Below are positions 43,671 to 52,589 of a DNA stretch of 64,000 nucleotides, piece by piece (within the stretch, counting starts at the first letter, position 1; each line of letters opens with the position of its first letter). The position numbers and the translations under genes are program-made. The notes beneath the pieces were generated by a model. That model did not search any database. It saw only the letters and a program-made list of their open reading frames with translations, and had not been told where the DNA came from. This DNA comes from Acidimicrobiaceae bacterium. Its GTDB lineage: Bacteria; Actinomycetota; Acidimicrobiia; Acidimicrobiales; RAAP-2. The DNA lies in contig PLZF01000054.1 in the NCBI GenBank assembly GCA_003152015.1, forward strand, positions 1 through 64,000, in the 5' to 3' direction.

Positions 43671-44423
43671 CTACAGAAACCTCGGTCCGGGTGCGTTGCG
43701 GAACTTGAATGGCTCGCTCTCACGGCCGGGCACCACATACCAACATTCCCCGGTCCTCTCTGCTTCGATGATCCGGAAAAATGCGTCGACGACTTCGCTT
43801 ACTTCCAGGATGGGAAAATGGGTCTCTTCGAGAAAGGGGCGGATTCCCTCGATGATGTTGGTCTCCGCAAAAGACGGACACAGTGCATTCACCCTGATGT
43901 CCTGGGACGCATACTCAACGGCCAGCGATCGCACCAGACCAACCACAGCATGCTTATTGGCGACGTAGACGGGGTCGAAGGGTGGTGCCACGATTCCCGC
44001 CATGCTGGCGGTGGCGATGATCTGGCCTCCACCCCTCCTCAACAACGCCGGCAGCGCAGCATGGACACCGAAGACGACACCATCGAGATTGATGGCCATC
44101 GCCCGACGATAGAGCTCGAGGTCGAAATCCTCGCCGAGTCCGCATCCGGTTGTCACGCCGGCGTTCAGGTGGACAAGATCGAGGCCACCGTACGTGGATT
44201 CGGCTACCTCCACCGCCGCGGTCAAGTTTTGCGGCTCTCGTACATCGCACCTGACGAAGGTGGCGCCGATCCGGATGGCGAGGTCGTTCCCGGTCGCCTC
44301 GTCGAGATCGGCGAGGACGACCTTGGTCCCACTCCTCGTCAGGCGCTCTGCGACGGCCGCCCCGATGCCGTTACTGCCGCCGGTGACCAGGGCGACGCCG
44401 TCCTTTAGCTTGTCGATTCCCAT
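43671..44423 (-). CDS. Short-chain dehydrogenase/reductase
   Basis: A 250-aa classical SDR, ATG 44423. It has the cofactor motif TGGSNGIGAAVAERL (14-28), DLDEATG (an acidic residue after beta-2, so NAD rather than NADP is likely), HLNAGVTTG in place of the NNAG motif, IATASMAGI with the catalytic Ser, and YVANKHA with Tyr and Lys. VRSLAVEYASQDIRVNALCPS is the usual helix and strand after the active site. The substrate is unknown. The next gene upstream on the same strand is a small membrane protein, 21 bp away. Confidence 0.85.
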   Translation of the reverse strand: MGIDKLKDGVALVTGGSNGIGAAVAERLTRSGTKVVLADLDEATGNDLAIRIGATFVRCDVREPQNLTAAVEVAESTYGGLDLVHLNAGVTTGCGLGEDFDLELYRRAMAINLDGVVFGVHAALPALLRRGGGQIIATASMAGIVAPPFDPVYVANKHAVVGLVRSLAVEYASQDIRVNALCPSFAETNIIEGIRPFLEETHFPILEVSEVVDAFFRIIEAERTGECWYVVPGRESEPFKFRNAPGPRFL

Positions 44424-44444
44424 GGGGTCAGATCGACAGGTCGA

Positions 44445-44849
44445 TCAGTTGACCATGTGGACGACGTCCACGATCACCAAAGCCAGGACCATGCCGCCGA
44501 CCGCCGCGTAAATAGCGGAGAACGCCCAGCGTTGGTGGTGGTTCGCCAACCAGAACCGTCGCATGCCCAGGTAGTCGAAGACCAGGGCCAACATGCCGAT
44601 CGGGATCCCTATGGCGGGGCCCACGCTGCTGGCAACCCCGATGGCCGGAAGCACGATCGGGAGCACGATGTAGCTCAACAGGCAACGCAACGCCGACAAA
44701 AAGATTGACGCGCTGAAGATCCGATGGGTTTCGGATTCGCGGATGGCCGGCTGTTCGTCCGGAATGCGGAGTAGGCACCGCATGGCGGCATCAGGGGCCG
44801 AACGGGAGGTGGAGGGAATCCCCGGCGTGGCAACGGCGACCTGATCCAT
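44445..44849 (-). CDS. Small conserved-type membrane protein
   Basis: A 134-aa protein from ATG 44849. ATG 44858 is in frame, but a -10 box TACAAT ends 7 nt before 44849 and would lie over it, so 44849 is chosen. There are three hydrophobic helices: ASIFLSALRCLLSYIVLPIV, then ASSVGPAIGIPIGMLALVF, then IYAAVGGMVLALVIVDVV. A conserved-looking DYLGMRRFWLANHH loop lies between helices 2 and 3. The N-terminal 45 residues are polar and cytosolic. No function is recognised. It is probably co-transcribed with the SDR gene. Confidence 0.6.
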   Translation of the reverse strand: MDQVAVATPGIPSTSRSAPDAAMRCLLRIPDEQPAIRESETHRIFSASIFLSALRCLLSYIVLPIVLPAIGVASSVGPAIGIPIGMLALVFDYLGMRRFWLANHHQRWAFSAIYAAVGGMVLALVIVDVVHMVN

Positions 44850-44856
44850 GGACAAC

Positions 44857-44862
44857 ATTGTA
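44857..44862 (-). promoter_or_regulatory. -10 box TACAAT, leaderless start
   Basis: On the minus strand TACAAT is followed by seven bases and then ATG 44849. No good -35 is seen. Confidence 0.4.
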
Positions 44863-44918
44863 AGCGCTCGGCATCGTCGGCGACCAACCGCCCCCATCGG
44901 CGATGGTCGGAAAGCCGC

Positions 44919-46658
44919 TCAGCCACCACCGAGGCGGCGGCTGTAGGTGCCCGGACAGAGGGACGCCGGCGTGGCGGGGCCGGCTTGCGCGGTTGGCGCG
45001 GTGCTGAAATGGTACAAAAGTATCGACCCCCCGAGCTCGCCGACCGGGCAGTAGGCACGCAGGAAACTAAGTTCTTTGTAGTTGTTGGAGGTCAGGGAGG
45101 TGGCTGACACCGCCACCCATCCGGTGAGCGATTGCGGATCGACCCGGAGCCGCGGCGCCACCCCGGGAATCGCTGTCAACATCGACCGGGCGCCGGGGAT
45201 ATCGGCCACACCCAATCCTTGTCCGAAGTACGCCACCCACGGGTTCTTGCCCACTGACCATTGGCGGAGCAACCAGAATCCCTGTCCCCAGTCGACATCG
45301 GAGTTGGAGACGGTTCGATAGGCGGGAGCCAACGGCGGATTCACCCAGGTGATGGAGTCGGGCACCGAGAACACCGTCATGGCTCCGCCCACCAGCACGA
45401 CAGCTGCCAATATCACGCCGACAACGGCACGCCTCGCCGACAGCACCGCGACGGACGCCACCACCAACCACAACCCGATGACGGGAAGCAGGTACCGGAG
45501 GCCGATGTCCTTCGGAGAAACAAGGGTGAAGAGAGCGAGCACCACTGCGGGTACCACGGCTACGGCGAGTACCTCGTGCCGAGCAGAGCGAGGGGCGCCT
45601 CGGAGCGCGATGGGACCGACCACGAGCACCCCCACCGTGAGCCAGGGAACCTTGGTGACCAGGCTCAGCGGCCAGTACCACCACCGTCCCCCCACCCAGA
45701 ATGTGCCGAACAGGTACGCCGGAGCACCAATGGAGTCGTGGCTGGCGATGTACCGGAGACCAACCAGGTACGGCTCCGGCAACACCGAGAGGTGGAGCGC
45801 GGTTGACGGTGCGATCATCACGTAACACAGCCACACCAGCACCCAGGACACCGATGCCACCAGGGCCAGCCGCAGCAATGACCTCCATCTGAGCGACCGC
45901 CAACCGGCGACGACGACCACCATGCCGGCCGAGAACGCCACCAACACGCCGGTGTCCTTGGTCAGGACAGCCGCAGCACAGGCGATACCAAGGATCACCA
46001 ACTGTCGCTGCCCCGGAGATCGCAGGACATTCAGCAAGGCCCACGATGTCAACACCGTAGCCAGGGTCAACGGGAGGTCGACTCCGTCGAGATGGCCGAG
46101 ACCCACCGTCAACGGGTCGGCCAGCCACAGCGCCCCCGCCAATAACCCGGCACCCCGCCCAAAGAGCCGTGAACCCAAGGCGTACAGGCTGAACGCCATT
46201 GCCACCGCCTCGAGAAGCGGAATCAGGCGGGCCAGGAAGAGCTCCCCGTGGAGCTTCCCGGCGTGCTCCTGAACCTGGGTGAAGGAGACGGCATAGGCGG
46301 CCTCATTGGCGGAGGTCCACGCCCTGCCCTTCGGAACGATGGGTTGCTCAACCAGCACAGGGATGGCGGCCAGAACCTTCCCCAACGGCGGATGTTCGGG
46401 ATTGAGCCGGAGATCGTGTTCGACCAGAGCGGTTACCCCGGAGGACAGATACACCGGCTCGTCGTAGGTGGGGGCGTCCGACCAGGCCTGGCGGACCCCG
46501 AGACCGATGAAACAGGCCGCCAGCACACCGAGGAGGAGGAGCGGCGTGGTCAGAATCCGTGCTGCCCGGGACCTGCCGTCTCGATGGTTTGGCCGGAGCG
46601 GGTGGTTCTCATCTCCCGGGGTCGCCACCAACGGGAGGTTACCCGTGGCCTCTGCCAT
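44919..46658 (-). CDS. GT39-like membrane glycosyltransferase
   Basis: About 579 aa from ATG 46658; the frame continues to ATG 46724 and TTG 46760, so the start is uncertain. A first helix is followed by the DAPTYDEPVYLSSGVTAL loop (acidic catalytic DE pair, ~64-81) and then LNPEHPPLGKVLAAIP, the classic signature of PMT/ArnT/GT39 polyprenyl-sugar transferases. About ten further helices are followed by a periplasmic C-terminal domain (SNSDVDWGQGFWLLRQW). It transfers mannose or another sugar from a polyprenyl phosphate to an outer acceptor. It is divergent from the PAP2-like gene and shares its upstream region. Confidence 0.78.
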   Translation of the reverse strand: MAEATGNLPLVATPGDENHPLRPNHRDGRSRAARILTTPLLLLGVLAACFIGLGVRQAWSDAPTYDEPVYLSSGVTALVEHDLRLNPEHPPLGKVLAAIPVLVEQPIVPKGRAWTSANEAAYAVSFTQVQEHAGKLHGELFLARLIPLLEAVAMAFSLYALGSRLFGRGAGLLAGALWLADPLTVGLGHLDGVDLPLTLATVLTSWALLNVLRSPGQRQLVILGIACAAAVLTKDTGVLVAFSAGMVVVVAGWRSLRWRSLLRLALVASVSWVLVWLCYVMIAPSTALHLSVLPEPYLVGLRYIASHDSIGAPAYLFGTFWVGGRWWYWPLSLVTKVPWLTVGVLVVGPIALRGAPRSARHEVLAVAVVPAVVLALFTLVSPKDIGLRYLLPVIGLWLVVASVAVLSARRAVVGVILAAVVLVGGAMTVFSVPDSITWVNPPLAPAYRTVSNSDVDWGQGFWLLRQWSVGKNPWVAYFGQGLGVADIPGARSMLTAIPGVAPRLRVDPQSLTGWVAVSATSLTSNNYKELSFLRAYCPVGELGGSILLYHFSTAPTAQAGPATPASLCPGTYSRRLGGG

Positions 46659-46814
46659 GAGGTCGGATGGGCGATGCTCCCACACCCAGGCACCTATTCC
46701 TCGTAACTTTAACGGGAATGGCATAGTTGCTCTCAGCTGTTTCCCAGGTACGTAGGCCAAGATATTCGCAGTGACATCGTGTCGTCATGCGTACGGAGAA
46801 GGGCATCGCCTCGT

Positions 46815-47927
46815 ATGAGTGTGATCACGCCGCAAGAGGACGAGGCTTGCGCCGGCGACGGGGATGGAGACGAAGACGGAGACGGCCCTTGGCCTGGTGA
46901 CTCCGCCGGAGAGCAGGGACTCCCCGACGTATCCCTCTCCCGAGGCGGACGCGCGGCCAGGTTCCTGACCCAACGCAAGGTCATCGCCTGGGGCATCTTC
47001 GGGTTGGCCCTGATCATCTACTCCATATTTCTCGGCATTCCCTACGCCACCGATGATCTGCTCATCTGGATCACCGCGGCATTGTTCTGCGCCTGCATGA
47101 GCGATCTGAGCCGTTGGCGCCAGGGCCTCATCCGGGACTGGCTGCCCCTGTATGCCGTGTTGGCCGTCTACTCCCTGTTGCGGGGATACGCCGGCCACCT
47201 GCTGTTTCCTGCCCACTGGAGCCCGCAGCTGAGGTTTGACGAGTGGATCGCGCTCGGAATTGCACCGACGGTCCGTCTGCAGCGGGCGTTTTTCAACCCG
47301 GCCAACCTCCACGTGTGGGACTACGCGGCCTGGATTACCTACATGACACACTTCTTTGCCAGCTTCATCATTGCCGCGGTGCTCTGGGTGAAGGACCATG
47401 ATCGTTTTCGCCGCTTTGTGGCCCTCTTTGTGGGACTCACCTTCGCCGGCTACATCACCTATGTCCTCTATCCGGCCATGCCTCCGTGGATGGTCAGTGC
47501 CAACGGCTACATGGAGCCGTTGGCCCGCACCATCCCCATCATGTGGAACCACGTCGGGATCCACGGTGCTGCTGCCGTCTTCGAGGGTAACTCCACCTTC
47601 GACAACGATGTCGCCGCCGTCCCTTCGCTCCACACCGCGTATCCCTTGCTGATCTGCCTGTTCTTCTGGGGCAAGGCCAAGCCCTGGCTTCGGGTTGTGC
47701 TGGCCACCTACGTGGTGGCCATGGCAGCCACCCTGGTCTATACGGGTGAGCATTTCGTGTTCGACATCGTGCTGGGGTGGGGCTACGCCATCGTGACCTT
47801 CATCGTCGGCTCGAAGATCCTCAATTGGTGGTCAGCGCGTCACCACTCCAAGGTGTCGAGGCCGGAGCGGTCCCCTGCTCAGGTCACTCCACCTCTCGAA
47901 TCGCCCGAGCCGGTGGGCTCGCCCTAG
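46815..47927 (+). CDS. PAP2-superfamily phosphatase/inositolphosphotransferase-like membrane protein
   Basis: About 370 aa from ATG 46815; GTG 46779 in the same frame is less likely. An acidic, Gly/Asp-rich cytosolic N-terminus (~40 residues) is followed by ~6 helices. The active-site pieces are VPSLHTAYPLL (motif C2, His) and GEHFVFDIVLGWGYAI (motif C3, His and Asp). The pattern is that of the Aur1/Ipt1-like PAP2 group, which in actinobacteria includes proteins making inositol- or glycerol-phosphate lipids. Next to a polyprenyl-sugar transferase, a role in cell-envelope lipids is plausible. Confidence 0.75.
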   Translation: MSVITPQEDEACAGDGDGDEDGDGPWPGDSAGEQGLPDVSLSRGGRAARFLTQRKVIAWGIFGLALIIYSIFLGIPYATDDLLIWITAALFCACMSDLSRWRQGLIRDWLPLYAVLAVYSLLRGYAGHLLFPAHWSPQLRFDEWIALGIAPTVRLQRAFFNPANLHVWDYAAWITYMTHFFASFIIAAVLWVKDHDRFRRFVALFVGLTFAGYITYVLYPAMPPWMVSANGYMEPLARTIPIMWNHVGIHGAAAVFEGNSTFDNDVAAVPSLHTAYPLLICLFFWGKAKPWLRVVLATYVVAMAATLVYTGEHFVFDIVLGWGYAIVTFIVGSKILNWWSARHHSKVSRPERSPAQVTPPLESPEPVGSP

Positions 47928-47979
47928 CCGGCGACACCTGTTCGGCTGATTCGGCCAGTAGCCTCCCGCCAATGCGAGG

Positions 47980-49086
47980 ATGCCGGTGAACAGAGTTGCC
48001 GGGAAGAACAGAACCTCCCACGTCGCATCCATCGACCACTCCGGGGGCGCCACCCGGGTGACGGGAACCATGGCTCCCGGATGGCCACTGCTACCCCTCC
48101 GCCTCTTCCTCGGAGTCACCTTTGTGTATGCCGGGCTCCAGAAACTGGCCAACCGGTCGTTCCTTACCGGCTCGAGTTCGGCATCGATCCACGCACAGCT
48201 CAACGGGGCGGTGCACACCAGCCCCATCCACGGGTTGGTCGGCGGGTTGGTTCATGTCTCCACCGCGGTGGGAATCGTGATCGCCATCGGGGAGGTCGCG
48301 GTCGGCGTCGGTACCCTCCTCGGCCTGTGGACGCGAATAGCGGCGGCGGGGGGCATGGCGCTGTCGTTGGGATTGTTCCTGACCGTGAGCTTCCACTCAT
48401 CCCCATATTTCACCGGGTCAGACATTGTCTTCCTGTTCGCCTGGACACCCCTGCTTCTGGCTGGTGCCGGCGGTGCCCCCGCCCTCGATACCTGGTTCCT
48501 CGCCAGGGTCACCCCGGCGGCCAGGGGTGGCGCGGCGGTATCCCGCCGGGAGGTGGTGTCCAAGGGCGCAGCCACTGGGGTGGTGGCCGGCCTGGTCATC
48601 CTGGGTGGGGGAGTCACTGCCCTGCTCGGGCGCCTGCTCGGCAATTCGGAAAGTTCATCCAACGTGAAGGCACTTGGTAGTGGTTCCACGACTCCACCCA
48701 CGTCGCCGGCCCCTACGAGCACGGCGGGACCGACATCGCCGTCCACCACCGGTGCTCCGACCCGTTCGGTGCCGGCCGGAACCAAGTTGGGATCGGCCTC
48801 CCGGGTCCCGGTTGGGGGCTCGGCCAGTTTCACCGATCCGCACAGCGGCGACCCCGGCTTGGTGATTCAGAAGACCTCGGGTCATTTTGTGGCCTTCGAT
48901 GCGGTCTGTCCTCACGCCGGCTGCGCAGTTTTCTACCAGCAAGGGGCCGGCGTCATTGCCTGCCCCTGTCACGGATCCGAGTTCAACGCCGAGACTGGAG
49001 CCGTCGAGACCGGTCCTGCCAGCTCGGGGTTGGGCGTCATCTCAGTGAGCCAAGGACCCGACGGAAACCTCTACGTCGATATCTGA
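47980..49086 (+). CDS. DoxX-Rieske fusion membrane protein
   Basis: A 368-aa protein. Residues 35-170 form a DoxX/DoxD four-helix domain (RLFLGVTFVYAGLQKLANRS at 41-60). At 188-216 there is a Tat-like motif, SRREVVSKGA, followed by a hydrophobic helix. Then comes a Ser/Thr/Pro linker (226-265) and a Rieske 2Fe-2S domain (270-368) with CPHAGC (310-315) and CPCHGS (328-333), so both Cys-His ligand pairs are present. DoxX domains take part in quinone reduction and sulfur or redox stress chemistry. A Rieske centre outside the membrane could feed electrons to quinone. The start is not certain (ATG 48070 is another choice). Confidence 0.78.
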   Translation: MPVNRVAGKNRTSHVASIDHSGGATRVTGTMAPGWPLLPLRLFLGVTFVYAGLQKLANRSFLTGSSSASIHAQLNGAVHTSPIHGLVGGLVHVSTAVGIVIAIGEVAVGVGTLLGLWTRIAAAGGMALSLGLFLTVSFHSSPYFTGSDIVFLFAWTPLLLAGAGGAPALDTWFLARVTPAARGGAAVSRREVVSKGAATGVVAGLVILGGGVTALLGRLLGNSESSSNVKALGSGSTTPPTSPAPTSTAGPTSPSTTGAPTRSVPAGTKLGSASRVPVGGSASFTDPHSGDPGLVIQKTSGHFVAFDAVCPHAGCAVFYQQGAGVIACPCHGSEFNAETGAVETGPASSGLGVISVSQGPDGNLYVDI

Positions 49087-49167
49087 CGCCAGTGGGAAGC
49101 TCTCCTGGGTAAACCGTGCCCCAAAAAGCATGGGTCTCGACTATTATCAGGGAGCCGTCCTACCCGG

Positions 49168-50382
49168 ATGTGCCCCCACTACATGACCCTCCTCCAGACA
49201 GAGCCGACGACCGGACCGACTCTTGAACAGGTGGAGAAGGCCGTCGATAGGACCGACTGGGTTTCGTCTATTCCATTCTTCGCGGTTCACGCCGCCCCAC
49301 TGGCCGCCTTCTTCGTGACCGTGACCTGGAAGGACTGGGTCCTCTGCGGCGTGTTGTACGTGGTGCGGATGTTTTGTATCACCGCCGGCTATCACCGGTA
49401 CTTCTCGCACCGTAGCTACAAGATGACTCGGTTCTTTCAGTTCATGATGGCGTTCGTCGGTACCACCGCGGTCCAGAAGGGCCCATTGTGGTGGGCCAGC
49501 CATCACCGCACCCATCATCGCTATACCGACCTCGATGACGATGTGCATTCACCTCGTGACGGAATCTGGTGGAGTCATGTGGGATGGATCCTTTCCACCA
49601 AGCACAAAGATACCGATGCATCGAACATCAAGGACTTTGCCGTGTTTCCCGAACTCCGTTTCCTCGAGCGGACGTCGTGGATCGGTCCGTGGCTCCTGGC
49701 GGTGGCCTGCCTGCTCATCGGCGGGTGGGGCGGGCTGTTGATCGGGTTCTTCCTCTCGACGGTTCTCCTGTGGCATGGGACCTTCTTGGTCAATTCCATG
49801 GCCCACATCGTGGGCCGGCGGCGCTACGCCACTCCCGATACCAGTCGTAATTCGCTGATTGTGGCGTTGGTGACAGGGGGAGAAGGCTGGCACAACAATC
49901 ACCACTATCTGCCGGCCTCGGTCCGTCAGGGATTCAGATGGTGGGAGATCGATCCAACCTGGTACGTGCTCCGCGGCCTGGCCTGCCTGCGCATCGTCCG
50001 GGACCTGAAGAACCCGCCGGCCCGTTTACTGGACCAGGCCAGGGTACGTGATGGTGCCTTTGACATCGGCATGTTCCGCTCGTACTGGGAACAAGCCGCC
50101 AAACTCACCGGGGACCGGATTGCCGATCTCACTGTCCGACCGATTCCGTCGGGTCCCGACTCCCTGGCCCCGGCTACGGCTACGGCTGTCGGTACAGTGG
50201 ATGAGGCCTCCACCGAACCCGCCGATGACAACCCCGACGGTGACAACGCCACCAGACTCACCGGGCTCATCGCACGGGCGTTGGAATCGGCAGATCAGTT
50301 GGCCAAATCCACCCGCCGGACCCGAACAAAGGACAAGTCCCTTTTGGAGGCCGGCGGCACCTCCGACCCCGCACGCGGATGA
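49168..50382 (+). CDS. Delta-9-type acyl-CoA/acyl-lipid desaturase
   Basis: A 404-aa membrane di-iron desaturase. The three His boxes are HRYFSH (76-81), HHRTHH (112-117) and HNNHH (242-246), in the order and spacing of stearoyl-CoA desaturases. There are four hydrophobic segments. The last ~80 residues are a polar tail with no known motif. ATG 49168 and ATG 49183 are both possible; TATTAT at 49142-49147 would be the -10 box. It introduces a double bond into saturated acyl chains using O2 and reduced iron. The stop overlaps the next gene (ATGA). Confidence 0.9.
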   Translation: MCPHYMTLLQTEPTTGPTLEQVEKAVDRTDWVSSIPFFAVHAAPLAAFFVTVTWKDWVLCGVLYVVRMFCITAGYHRYFSHRSYKMTRFFQFMMAFVGTTAVQKGPLWWASHHRTHHRYTDLDDDVHSPRDGIWWSHVGWILSTKHKDTDASNIKDFAVFPELRFLERTSWIGPWLLAVACLLIGGWGGLLIGFFLSTVLLWHGTFLVNSMAHIVGRRRYATPDTSRNSLIVALVTGGEGWHNNHHYLPASVRQGFRWWEIDPTWYVLRGLACLRIVRDLKNPPARLLDQARVRDGAFDIGMFRSYWEQAAKLTGDRIADLTVRPIPSGPDSLAPATATAVGTVDEASTEPADDNPDGDNATRLTGLIARALESADQLAKSTRRTRTKDKSLLEAGGTSDPARG

Positions 50383-51200
50383 CCTCGGTCGGGACCACCC
50401 GATCTCTCTTGGCTTCGGTGATGATCCCGGGAGCCGTGTGGATTATCGACCTGGACGGGGTGATTTGGCTATCTGGCGAACCCATCGGCGATGTCGCCGG
50501 CGCCGTCGCCCGGCTCAAACAAGCCGAGGTCAGGACAGTCTTCGCCACCAACAATTCGGCGCCCACCATCCAAGCCCTCCTTGATCGACTGACCCGGATC
50601 GGCATCGATGCAGCACCCGAAGATCTGGCCACCTCCGCTGACGCCGCCGCCTCACTGTTGCAACCCGGTGACAGAGCGTTCGTGTTGGCGGAAGGCGGCG
50701 TGCTCGAATCATTGGCGGCACGAGGGGTGAACGTGGTCGGCGAAGGCCCGGTAGACGCCGTGGTGGTCGGATGGACCCACTCATTCGATTTCGACCGGTT
50801 GGCGGCCGCCGCCACTGCCGCCCGCACCGGTGGTCGTCTGATCGGTACCAACGAGGACCCCACCCACCCGACGCCCGATGGACTACTTCCGGGATCCGGG
50901 GCATTGTTGGCCGCGGTGGCCACCGCATCGGGTATCACTCCGCAGATCGCCGGAAAGCCTCACCGACCGATCACCGACCTGATTCGGACGAGATTCGGTC
51001 TGGCCCCCGGGGGTCCACCCGCCCTGGTTGTCGGCGACCAGCCCGGGACGGACGGTCGCTTGGCCCAGCAACTCGAAATCCCATTCGCACTGGTCGATTC
51101 GGGTGTCACGGCTGCGGGTACAAACGTCGAGGACGTGACGGTCTCGGTGAGAGCGGCTGACTTCGTTGCCCTGGTCGACGCGGCGACGGTGCCGAGTTGA
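50379..51200 (+). CDS. HAD-IIA phosphatase, NagD/glycerol-phosphatase-like
   Basis: A 273-aa HAD hydrolase starting at ATG 50379, which overlaps the desaturase stop. Motif I is IIDLDGVIW (nucleophile Asp 24, acid Asp 26), motif II is VFATNNSAP (the Ser/Thr site), motif III is the lysine in QIAGKPHRPI, and motif IV is VVGDQPGTD. The C2-type cap carries GRLIGTNEDPTHPTPDG, as in NagD and PNP-like phosphatases. It removes phosphate from a small metabolite such as glycerol phosphate. In actinobacteria a gene of this kind often sits before tlyA, as here. Confidence 0.85.
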   Translation: MTSVGTTRSLLASVMIPGAVWIIDLDGVIWLSGEPIGDVAGAVARLKQAEVRTVFATNNSAPTIQALLDRLTRIGIDAAPEDLATSADAAASLLQPGDRAFVLAEGGVLESLAARGVNVVGEGPVDAVVVGWTHSFDFDRLAAAATAARTGGRLIGTNEDPTHPTPDGLLPGSGALLAAVATASGITPQIAGKPHRPITDLIRTRFGLAPGGPPALVVGDQPGTDGRLAQQLEIPFALVDSGVTAAGTNVEDVTVSVRAADFVALVDAATVPS

Positions 51201-51253
51201 CGGTGGACCGATTCCTATGTCCTGGCACCAACATGGCGTGCGAGCAGGAGTGC

Positions 51254-51282
51254 TTGCTACCAGCTAGCACTCTATGTAGAAT
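51254..51282 (+). promoter_or_regulatory. Promoter of the histone-like gene, leaderless
   Basis: TTGCTA (51254-51259), a 17-nt spacer and TAGAAT (51277-51282) are followed by six bases and ATG 51289. The predicted transcription start coincides with the ATG. No ribosome-binding site is present. Confidence 0.6.
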
Positions 51283-51288
51283 ACTGTT

Positions 51289-51735
51289 ATGACGAAAAGA
51301 GACGGATATCAGCGGTACCTCGATGCGGGCATTGCGTTCACCCAGATGACCCGATCGCGAGCCGAAGAACTTGTGCAAGAGCTCGTCAAGAGCGGTGAGG
51401 TGCAGGGTAAGGAAGCTCGGACCAAGGTCGAGGAGCTGATCGAACGGAGTCGTAAGAGCAGCGAATCGTTGCTATCCGTGGTGCGGGACGAAGTCGGGAA
51501 CCAGCTCCACTCCATGGGTGTCAGCAACATCGAAGATCTGGCCAAGCAGGTCGCGTCCTTGTTGGGTCGTTCGTCGAAAGCGGCGTCTGGTGCTGCCCGG
51601 AAGTCCGCGGCGAAAAAGGCTCCCGCCAAGAAGGCAGCAGCTAAGAAGGCACCTGCCAAGAAGGCACCGGCCAAGAAGGCACCGGCCAAGAAGGCCGCAG
51701 CCAAGAAGGCCTCCGGACCCAGGTCGCGCGCCTGA
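51289..51735 (+). CDS. Histone H1-like/phasin-like protein with AKKAP tail
   Basis: A 148-aa protein. The N-terminal ~95 residues form an amphipathic, coiled-coil-like domain (SRAEELVQELVKSGEVQGKE) like that of PhaF/phasin proteins. The C-terminal ~50 residues are repeats of AAKKAPAKKA, as in eukaryotic H1 tails and bacterial H1-like proteins. It probably binds DNA and perhaps granules, acting in nucleoid packing. The tail is encoded by near-identical codons (repeated aaggcaccggcc), so the repeat number may vary between strains. It sits between the HAD phosphatase and tlyA. Confidence 0.7.
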   Translation: MTKRDGYQRYLDAGIAFTQMTRSRAEELVQELVKSGEVQGKEARTKVEELIERSRKSSESLLSVVRDEVGNQLHSMGVSNIEDLAKQVASLLGRSSKAASGAARKSAAKKAPAKKAAAKKAPAKKAPAKKAPAKKAAAKKASGPRSRA

Positions 51736-51740
51736 CGTCA

Positions 51741-52589
51741 GTGGGGCGAAAGCGCCTAGACCGGGCGCTGGTGGAGCGGGGCCTGGCCGAGAGCCGGCAC
51801 CAGGCGGCCACCATGATCGAGCAGAAGCTGGTGCTCGTCTCGGGTTCCGTGGCTGACAAGCCGGCGCGCCTAGTGGCATCCGGGGAACCGATCGAACTCT
51901 GTGGTCCGCCACCGCTCTACGTGAGCAGAGGTGGCGAAAAGCTTCAGGCTGCACTCCAACGTTTTGCCATCGACGTCAGGGGCGTTCGCGCCCTCGATGC
52001 CGGGGCGTCGACCGGAGGGTTCACCGACTGCCTGTTGCAGTCGGGCGCCGCGTCGGTGATCGCCCTGGATGTGGGGCGGGGCCAGCTCCACGACAAACTC
52101 CGTCAGGACAGCCGTGTCATCAGCCTGGAGCGGCACGATATCCGGGACGTCACCATAGGCAACGTCGGCGGGCGCCCGGTCGACGTCGTCACCGCCGATC
52201 TCTCCTTCATATCGTTGGCCCGGGCAATCCCCGCACTGACCGGGGAGGTGGCCGCCCCCGGAGCCGCAGTGGTGGTCCTGGTGAAGCCTCAGTTCGAAGC
52301 GGGACGGGCCGAAGCTTCGCGGGGAAAGGGCATCATCAGAGACCCGGGCATCCACCGCCGAACCCTCGGAGAGGTGGCACGCGCGCTCGCGGGCTCCGGA
52401 GCAGCCATCATGGGGGCCATGCCTTCGCCAATTACCGGACAGGCCGGCAATATCGAATTCCTGCTCCACGCCGTCGCCAACCCGCCGGCGGGGACCCGCA
52501 CCGAGCGACCCGACCTGGATGTCGAGTCCATGTTGGACGCCGCCGTGGAGGCAGCTCACCAGCCGGGTCAATTGGGAAACCTCACGTGA
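51741..52589 (+). CDS. tlyA: TlyA-family rRNA 2'-O-methyltransferase
   Basis: A 282-aa protein from GTG 51741. An S4 RNA-binding domain (KRLDRALVERGLAESRHQAA, 4-23) is followed by an FtsJ-type methyltransferase with VSRGGEKLQAAL (61-72), the SAM-binding motif ALDAGASTGGFTDCLL and the VTADLSFISLARAIP catalytic strip. In Mycobacterium TlyA methylates 16S C1409 and 23S C1920 and is needed for capreomycin action. Position and length fit. It overlaps nadK by four bases (GTGA). Confidence 0.92.
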   Translation: MGRKRLDRALVERGLAESRHQAATMIEQKLVLVSGSVADKPARLVASGEPIELCGPPPLYVSRGGEKLQAALQRFAIDVRGVRALDAGASTGGFTDCLLQSGAASVIALDVGRGQLHDKLRQDSRVISLERHDIRDVTIGNVGGRPVDVVTADLSFISLARAIPALTGEVAAPGAAVVVLVKPQFEAGRAEASRGKGIIRDPGIHRRTLGEVARALAGSGAAIMGAMPSPITGQAGNIEFLLHAVANPPAGTRTERPDLDVESMLDAAVEAAHQPGQLGNLT

